This document shows, in pieces, positions 59,469 to 64,000 of a DNA stretch of 64,000 nucleotides. Numbering within the stretch: position 1 is the stretch's first letter; every line of letters starts with the position of its first letter. The translations under genes were made by a program, and so were the position numbers. The DNA is from JAHFDS01 sp964593795 (GTDB lineage Bacteria > Myxococcota_A > Polyangia > JAHFDS01), in the NCBI GenBank assembly GCA_964593795.1, contig CAZQJC010000347.1:9211-73210 (forward strand), given 5' to 3'. The notes beneath the pieces are model-generated. The model saw nothing but the letters and a program-made list of their open reading frames with translations. It was not told the origin of the DNA and did no database searches.

Positions 59469-59639
59469 ATGCTCAAGCGCTCCATCGTCGGCGCCGTGAT
59501 CGGCTCGCTCGCGGGCTTCGCCTACAGCTACTTCGTCGGCTGCAAGACCGGCTGAGGCATCACGGGGAACCCGGCCGTGGCGACCCTCTTCGGCGCCGCG
59601 TTCGGGTATCTCCTCGTGACCCCGGGTCGGGGTCCGTGA
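59469..59639 (+). CDS. Candidate selenoprotein: DUF6132-like small membrane protein with in-frame TGA
   Basis: A 56-codon frame interrupted by one TGA at codon 29 (59553-59555), closed by TGA at 59637-59639. Before the TGA: a membrane helix (5-23) and 'FVGCKTG'. After it: 'GITGNPAVATLFGAAFGYLL', a second helix. From memory, DUF6132 proteins read GC-x-x-G-x-C-P-I-T-S-N-P between two helices; here the TGA takes the place of the second cysteine, with one residue fewer. A 5-bp stem (CACGG 59561-59565 with CCGTG 59575-59579, loop starting GG) follows the TGA, as a bacterial SECIS would. A Cys-to-stop mutation is the alternative. No ribosome site; TAGACT lies five bases upstream. Confidence 0.5.
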
Positions 59640-59727
59640 CGCTCCGCCAGTGAAGGTCCGTGCCGCCGCGAAGGAACTGCGGGTGGTGGCAATCGGTCGG
59701 GAAGTTTTTCCGGGTGGCGCCGCGCGG

Positions 59728-60810
59728 TCAGCGCCCGGTCAGGAGGCGCCCTGCGCCGCCGCCCGGGGACGCGATGGGCTTCTGCAGGACGATGTCGCGG
59801 CCGGCGGCCTTGCCCTGCGCGTAGGCGCTGGCGCTCGCGAACCGTGACTTGCCCACGGAGGCGCGGCGCGGGTGGCGCGCGTCGTAGTAGCGGCGCAGGT
59901 CCGCGTCGCCGACCCACACGAGGCCCTCGGCTCGCTGCGCCGTGCGCTCCTCCGCGAGCCGGTCGAAGAAGCCGCGCATGACGCCCGCGAGGTAGCTGCG
60001 GCGCGGGACGTCCGAGCGCAGCGCGTGGCGCCGCTTGTGCTCGCGCCAGAGACGCTCCGACGTGTGCAGGAGGAAGCCGTGCACGTACTCGGCGAGCGCG
60101 AGGTTCTCCTTGGTGCCGCACACCTCGAGCACGCTGCCGGTCTTGCCGGCGCGCGGCCGGTACGCCGTGACCCAGATGGCCTCGACGAAGAAGTGCGTGC
60201 ACAGGATCGCGCCGAGGACGCGCTCGTGCACCTGCACGCGGCCGGTGGGCTCGCCGAGGTGGAGGTAGCCGAACGCGCGCGCGCGGTGCTCGGCGGCGGC
60301 CTCGATGTTGTGCCGCAGCATGAGGCGCTGCGCCTCGTTCATCGCGAGCTCGGCCTCGTGCAGGTTCGGGCTCTGCGCGAGCGCGAGGAGCTTGGCCACG
60401 CGCGACAGCACGCGCTCGTCGGCGTCGCTGCCCGTCCCCTCGGGCAGGCCGCTCGCGCGTCCGTCGATGCCGAGCTCCGTGCAGAGGCGCCGGAACGACT
60501 CGCCGTGCGCCGCCTCGTCCCGCACGCCGAGCACCTCCTCGACGTACTGGTGCGCCATCTCGTGGCGCAGCACCTCGACCACCACGCCCCACGAGCGCTC
60601 GAGCACCACGCGCCGCCCGATGCGGAGCGTGCGATCGCGCGACGACCAGCAGCCGAGCCGCGACTCCACGTCCTCGAGGGCCATCACCGGCGCGCGCAGC
60701 CGCTGGCCGAAGTGCGCCGCGTTGCAGCGTCGCCACTCGGCGAGCAGCGCGCGGACGCAGGCGGCCTCGAGCTCGGCCGAGAGGAACCTGGGATCACCGG
60801 CGGTGGACAC
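59728..60810 (-). CDS. SprT-like metalloprotease with DUF2786 domain
   Basis: A 360-residue protein. Residues ~1-130 are SprT-like, with the zinc motif 'VLRHEMAHQYVEE' and a third ligand candidate in 'AAHGESFRRLC'. Residues ~145-200 match DUF2786 ('RVLSRVAKLLALAQSPNLHE', 'AQRLMLRHNI'). A basic C-terminal half follows ('WREHKRRHALRSDVPRRSYL'). SprT/Spartan proteases degrade DNA-bound proteins, so a genome-maintenance role is possible. GTG 60810 is chosen because the longer reading (to 61068) runs through a hexamer repeat that yields a Val/Asp/His-rich tail. Confidence 0.75.
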   Translation of the reverse strand: MSTAGDPRFLSAELEAACVRALLAEWRRCNAAHFGQRLRAPVMALEDVESRLGCWSSRDRTLRIGRRVVLERSWGVVVEVLRHEMAHQYVEEVLGVRDEAAHGESFRRLCTELGIDGRASGLPEGTGSDADERVLSRVAKLLALAQSPNLHEAELAMNEAQRLMLRHNIEAAAEHRARAFGYLHLGEPTGRVQVHERVLGAILCTHFFVEAIWVTAYRPRAGKTGSVLEVCGTKENLALAEYVHGFLLHTSERLWREHKRRHALRSDVPRRSYLAGVMRGFFDRLAEERTAQRAEGLVWVGDADLRRYYDARHPRRASVGKSRFASASAYAQGKAAGRDIVLQKPIASPGGGAGRLLTGR

Positions 60811-60849
60811 GGGGCGGAGTGTGGCATGGGGGTCTGTCGGAGGATTCGC

Positions 60850-60975
60850 CGGCAGGCCGTTGACGTGGTCGTAGACGTGAACGTGAACGTGAACGTGAGC
60901 TCCACCGTGGACGTCGACGTCTTCGTCCAGGGTGGCGTTCAGGTTCATGTTCACGTCAAGGTCAACGCCGGAACG
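60850..60975. repeat. Intergenic hairpin made of nACGTG hexamer units
   Basis: The left arm (from about 60858) has GACGTG, GTCGTA, GACGTG, then AACGTG three times. The right arm (60930-60966), read on its complement, has GACCTT, GACGTG, AACATG and AACCTG. Both arms begin with GTT, and the arms are imperfectly complementary. In a forward frame it would read as alternating Val-Asp/Val-Asn; that is a by-product. It lies between the protease and sigma-factor genes. Confidence 0.65.
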
Positions 60976-61038
60976 GTAACGCCGGCACAGGTTGCCTCCC
61001 AGGAACTTCACGCAGTTCCGCCCTGTCGTGCGGGTCGA

Positions 61039-61066
61039 GGAAACTTTCGGCCGCCTCGGGCGTCTC
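61039..61066 (+). promoter_or_regulatory. ECF-type promoter upstream of the sigma factor gene
   Basis: GGAAAC (61039-61044), 16 bases, then CGTCTC (61061-61066). This is close to the classic extracytoplasmic-function promoter (GGAAC then CGTC at this distance), so the sigma factor likely drives its own gene. Confidence 0.6.
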
Positions 61067-61102
61067 AACGTGTGAATGCCGGCTGCAGCGAGGCTCGTGG
61101 AG

Positions 61103-61639
61103 ATGGCGGAGGGGGACAGGCGCGCCCACGCGGCCTCCTTCGAGGGCTGCTACGAGGAGCACCGCCACCGTGTCTACCGGCTGTGCCTGCGCTACGGCGC
61201 GGGCAAGCGCGGGTTCGCGGAGGACGTGACGCACGACGTCTTCCTCAAGCTCTGGGAGCACCTGCCGCGGCTCGCCGAGCACGACGACGTCGCCGCGTGG
61301 CTCTATCGCGTGACGGCCAACGTCGCGATCTCGGCCATCCGGCGGGAGAGATCGCTCCTCAGGCGCGTGCTCGGTGCGGCGCGGGAGCCCGGGCGCGAGG
61401 CGGCGCCCTCGGCCGAGGCGCAGCTCGCCGAGCACGAGCAGGCGCGCGCGGCGATGGCGCTCCTCTCGACGTTGCCGGCGCGCGAGCGCGTCGCGCTCTG
61501 CATGAAGCTCCTCGACGGCAAGAGCCAGCGCGAGATCGCGGCCGCGCTCGAGCTGTCCGAGGGATACGTGTCGAAGCTCATCGCCCGTGCCGAGGCGCAC
61601 CTGCGCGCGCAGGGCTGGAAGGTGGACCATGTCGAATGA
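61103..61639 (+). CDS. ECF-family RNA polymerase sigma factor
   Basis: A 178-residue sigma factor. Region 2 ('YEEHRHRVYRLCLRYGAGKR', 'DVTHDVFLKLWEHL') and region 4 ('LPARERVALCMKLLDGKSQR', 'ELSEGYVSKLIARAEAHLRA') are intact; no region 1.1 or 3. The ATG at 61103 is preferred to 61076 because the ECF promoter at 61039-61066 would start transcription near 61073, and GAGG lies nine bases before 61103. It overlaps the next gene by 11 bases. Confidence 0.88.
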   Translation: MAEGDRRAHAASFEGCYEEHRHRVYRLCLRYGAGKRGFAEDVTHDVFLKLWEHLPRLAEHDDVAAWLYRVTANVAISAIRRERSLLRRVLGAAREPGREAAPSAEAQLAEHEQARAAMALLSTLPARERVALCMKLLDGKSQREIAAALELSEGYVSKLIARAEAHLRAQGWKVDHVE

Positions 61640-63866
61640 ACTCCGAGCGGCCCTCGAGGCCGCCGACGCCGAGCACGAGCGCGCGGGGATGCCCGACGCG
61701 GTGGACGCCAGGGTGCGCGCGAGGCTTCGCGCCGGCCGCGTGCAGAGGCCGGGTGCGCGCGTGTGGCCGATCGGGCTCGTGCTCTCGGGCGCCGCGGCGC
61801 TCGTGCTCGTGGTGGGCTCGTCGCACTACGGCAGGGTCGTGCGCGACACCGCGCGCGGGATGGCGCCGCCCGCCGCGGAGCAGCCGGCCCCGACCGTGAC
61901 GACGAGCCCGAGCGGCGCGACCGCGGAGGCCAACGGAGTGCTCGGTCTGCTGAAGAAGCAGGAGGGCGGCAGCGTCGGATCCATCTTCGAGGAGGCGCCC
62001 GTCGACACGCCCGCACACGCTGCGGACCCGAGCGCGCAGCCGCGCACCACCGCGGGCCTCGACGAGGTGTCGGGCGGCGCGAAGACCAAGGCCAGCCGCC
62101 ACGCCATCGGAGACAGCGTGCTCCCGGACGGCGACGGCCGGCCTGACACCGGCGGCGAGGCCCTGCGCGCCGGCGCCTACTGGCGCGAGCTCCGCAACAA
62201 GGACGGCAAGTCGGGCGACCTCGGCCTCTTCGGTCGCGGACGTGGCGGCGGCGGCACCGGCGAGGGGACCATCGGCCTCGGAGGCCTCGGCACCGTCGGA
62301 CGGGGCTCCGGCACCGGCGCGGGCTACGGCTACGGCGGCTTCGTCGCCACGGCCGCCGGCCCGCCGCCGCGGATGTACCTCGACCCCGAGGGTCGCTTCG
62401 CCACGACGTATCGCCCAGGCGGCGGCAGCTTCGCGCGGTTCCACGAGGCGCTCGCCCGCGGCCACGCGCCCCCGCGCGCCCTGCAGCTCGCGGCGGACTT
62501 CGGCGGCCGCTATGGCGAGCCCCTCGCTGCGCCCACAGAGATCGCACTGGCATTGCGCGCCGACGCCGAGCGCAATGCGCTGCCGCCGGCTGGCGGCCCG
62601 GTGCACCTGCGCCTCCGGCTGCGCGGCGCGGAGTCCTTGCCGACGGCGCGGCCCGTCATCGCGGCGACGCTCATCATCGACGTCAGCGGCTCCATGTCGG
62701 GCGAGCCCATCCAGAAGGCACGAGAGGCGGCGCGGCAGATGGTCGAGCGCCTCGAGCCGAGCGATCGCGTGGCGATCGTGACCTACGAGACCGGCGCGCG
62801 CGTGGTCGTGCCCGAGGGCCCGGTCGGCGGGCGGAAGGCGGCCATCCTTCGCGCCATCGACCGCATCGAGCCGCAGGGCAGCACGAACCTCGAGGCGGGC
62901 CTGGCCGCCGGGTACGCGCAGGCGTGCCGCGCGCCCGATCGGGCCGACGTGGTGCGGCTCGCCATCGTGTTCTCGGACGGCCAGGCCAACGTCGGCAACA
63001 CCGACCCCTGGCAGCTCTCGGCGCGGGCGGCGCGCGCGTTCCACGACGGCATCGAGACGACGACCGTCGGCATCGGTGCGTCGTACGACCCGCGGCAGAT
63101 GACGATGCTGTCCGAGCACGGCGGCGGCAGCTACTACTACGTGCGCGATCTGGCGTCGATCGCGGGGATCTTGGCGCAGGAGGTCGAGCTCCGGGCGCAG
63201 CCCGTGGCCCGCGCGGTCGAGCTGCGCGTGCGCCTCGCGCCGGGCGTGCGTCTCGTGCAGACGTACGGCTCGCGCCGCCTCGGCGAGGCGGAGGCCGCGC
63301 GGGTGCGCTCGAGCGAGGTCGCCATCGACCAGCGTTCGGTGCGCCACGATCGCATCCGCGCGGACCGTCAGGTGGACGCGCACGGTGGCATGCGCTTCTT
63401 CATCCCCGGCTTCGCGCGGGCCGACGCGCACACGATGCTGCTCGAGCTCGAGGCGCCCCCGGGCCACGGCGACCAGGCGCTCGCGACCGTCGAGCTCCGC
63501 TACAAGGATCGCGTTCGCGGCACGAACCACATCGAGGAGCAGGTTGTGCGCGTCGGCACGGCCCCGAGCGCCGAGGCCTCCGCCGCCACCGAGAGCCCGA
63601 GCGTCGCGCGTACCGTGCTCGGCTTCCGCACCGGGATGAGCCTCCTCGGCGCGTCGGGAAACCGGCACGCGTCGTGGGCGGCGCGCCTGGCCGAGCGGGC
63701 GCAGCTCCTCCGGGCCGCGGCCGCGCGCTGGAACGACCCGACCCTCGGCCGCGACGCCGAGCTCCTCGACCAGTACGCGAGCGTCCTCGGCAGCGGCGAG
63801 CTCTCGCGCGATCCGATCGTGCTCTCGCTCCTGCTCGACCGTGCCGCCTACCAGCTCCTCCACTAG
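61629..63866 (+). CDS. von Willebrand A-domain protein with N-terminal membrane anchor
   Basis: A 745-residue protein. Residues 1-45 are cytoplasmic and helical ('MSNELRAALEAADAEHERA'), followed by one membrane segment (~46-63, 'WPIGLVLSGAAALVLVVG'). A long Gly-rich linker (~65-245) leads to a VWA domain (~335-510) with the MIDAS motif Asp351-x-Ser353-x-Ser355. The rest is beta-rich. The small N-terminal helix could bind and inhibit the overlapping sigma factor like an anti-sigma, while the VWA part senses a metal-dependent ligand; that is inference. The ATG overlaps the sigma factor stop by 11 bases. Confidence 0.75.
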   Translation: MSNELRAALEAADAEHERAGMPDAVDARVRARLRAGRVQRPGARVWPIGLVLSGAAALVLVVGSSHYGRVVRDTARGMAPPAAEQPAPTVTTSPSGATAEANGVLGLLKKQEGGSVGSIFEEAPVDTPAHAADPSAQPRTTAGLDEVSGGAKTKASRHAIGDSVLPDGDGRPDTGGEALRAGAYWRELRNKDGKSGDLGLFGRGRGGGGTGEGTIGLGGLGTVGRGSGTGAGYGYGGFVATAAGPPPRMYLDPEGRFATTYRPGGGSFARFHEALARGHAPPRALQLAADFGGRYGEPLAAPTEIALALRADAERNALPPAGGPVHLRLRLRGAESLPTARPVIAATLIIDVSGSMSGEPIQKAREAARQMVERLEPSDRVAIVTYETGARVVVPEGPVGGRKAAILRAIDRIEPQGSTNLEAGLAAGYAQACRAPDRADVVRLAIVFSDGQANVGNTDPWQLSARAARAFHDGIETTTVGIGASYDPRQMTMLSEHGGGSYYYVRDLASIAGILAQEVELRAQPVARAVELRVRLAPGVRLVQTYGSRRLGEAEAARVRSSEVAIDQRSVRHDRIRADRQVDAHGGMRFFIPGFARADAHTMLLELEAPPGHGDQALATVELRYKDRVRGTNHIEEQVVRVGTAPSAEASAATESPSVARTVLGFRTGMSLLGASGNRHASWAARLAERAQLLRAAAARWNDPTLGRDAELLDQYASVLGSGELSRDPIVLSLLLDRAAYQLLH

Positions 63867-63923
63867 AGCACCGATCATGTTGAACCGTGTGCTGCAACGC
63901 GGACTTGCGAGCTGTCATGCGAA

Positions 63924-64000
63924 GAGGCTTCAGGCTCCAGGCTTCAGGCTTCGGGTCTCTGACCCGGATCCGGAGCCTGAAGCCCGAGGCCTGAAGCCCG
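63924..64000. repeat. Heptamer hairpin repeat, second copy (cut by the window edge)
   Basis: The left arm from 63924 has aggcttcaggctccaggctt units. It is followed by CGGGTC-TCT-GACCCG (63952-63966), the palindrome CCGGATCCGG (63964-63973) and the inverted arm 'gagcctgaagcccgaggcct'. It shares the unit types and the CGGATCCG core with 6984-7112. The full extent cannot be seen. Confidence 0.65.

Noticed and set aside
60811..61068. N-terminal extension of the SprT-like protein with alternating Val/Asp/His residues
   Set aside because: It is the translation of the hexamer repeat hairpin; the protease domain starts after GTG 60810.

Overview
The window is about 64 kb of very GC-rich DNA (roughly 70% or more by eye). 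It is packed with about 58 protein genes in short operons on both strands. Several traits point to a myxobacterium (Myxococcota, Polyangiales-like): a giant Ser/Thr kinase fused to an AAA ATPase and TPR tail, a glycine-rich beta-propeller lipoprotein, a DUF2378/V4R-like sensor, a DUF2169-type T6SS island and dispersed hairpin repeats. This placement is inference from gene content. I saw no rRNA or tRNA gene, CRISPR array or insertion sequence.

Layout. 1-2.4 kb: end of an ABC-2 exporter operon and a small sensor-like protein. 2.4-7.1 kb: minus-strand genes for an NtrC-type regulator, an anchored unknown, BirA, NadC and a HAD phosphatase, bounded by repeats. 7.1-16.3 kb: the STK-AAA-TPR kinase, a methyltransferase, an exported amidase and the propeller lipoprotein. 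16.4-34.3 kb: a type VI secretion cargo island with three VgrGs, a candidate effector and immunity pair, a WGR protein, a DUF3396 immunity-type protein, a DUF4150 PAAR-like tip, a HEAT-like TIGR02270-type protein, a DUF2169 adaptor, a thiolase-fold protein without the usual cysteine and a glycine-cleavage-H-like lipoyl protein. No sheath or baseplate genes are present, so it must rely on a T6SS encoded elsewhere.

34.5-46 kb: metabolic and hypothetical genes, including a phytanoyl-CoA dioxygenase, an MBL hydrolase, a ferritin-like protein and an aldo-keto reductase-like protein. This stretch also holds a sulfur pair: a persulfide dioxygenase-rhodanese fusion diverging from a YeiH exporter fused to a cysteine-dioxygenase-like cupin. 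46-52.5 kb: two related outer-membrane barrel proteins, then a signalling operon of globin-coupled histidine kinase, double receiver and receiver-kinase. 52.6-64 kb: FAD oxidoreductase, CBS proteins, a methyltransferase, a cAMP-box MscS channel, a glyoxalase, YtxH, a possible new selenoprotein, a SprT/DUF2786 protease, and an ECF sigma factor with a coupled von Willebrand A protein.

Two window-wide patterns stand out. About fourteen genes have a TAnnnT-type -10 hexamer five or six bases before the start codon and no Shine-Dalgarno, the signature of leaderless mRNAs. Several intergenic gaps hold long imperfect hairpins whose arms are built from 6- or 7-base tandem units. The most surprising single item is the tiny gene at 59469-59639, where an in-frame TGA sits at the place of a conserved cysteine.
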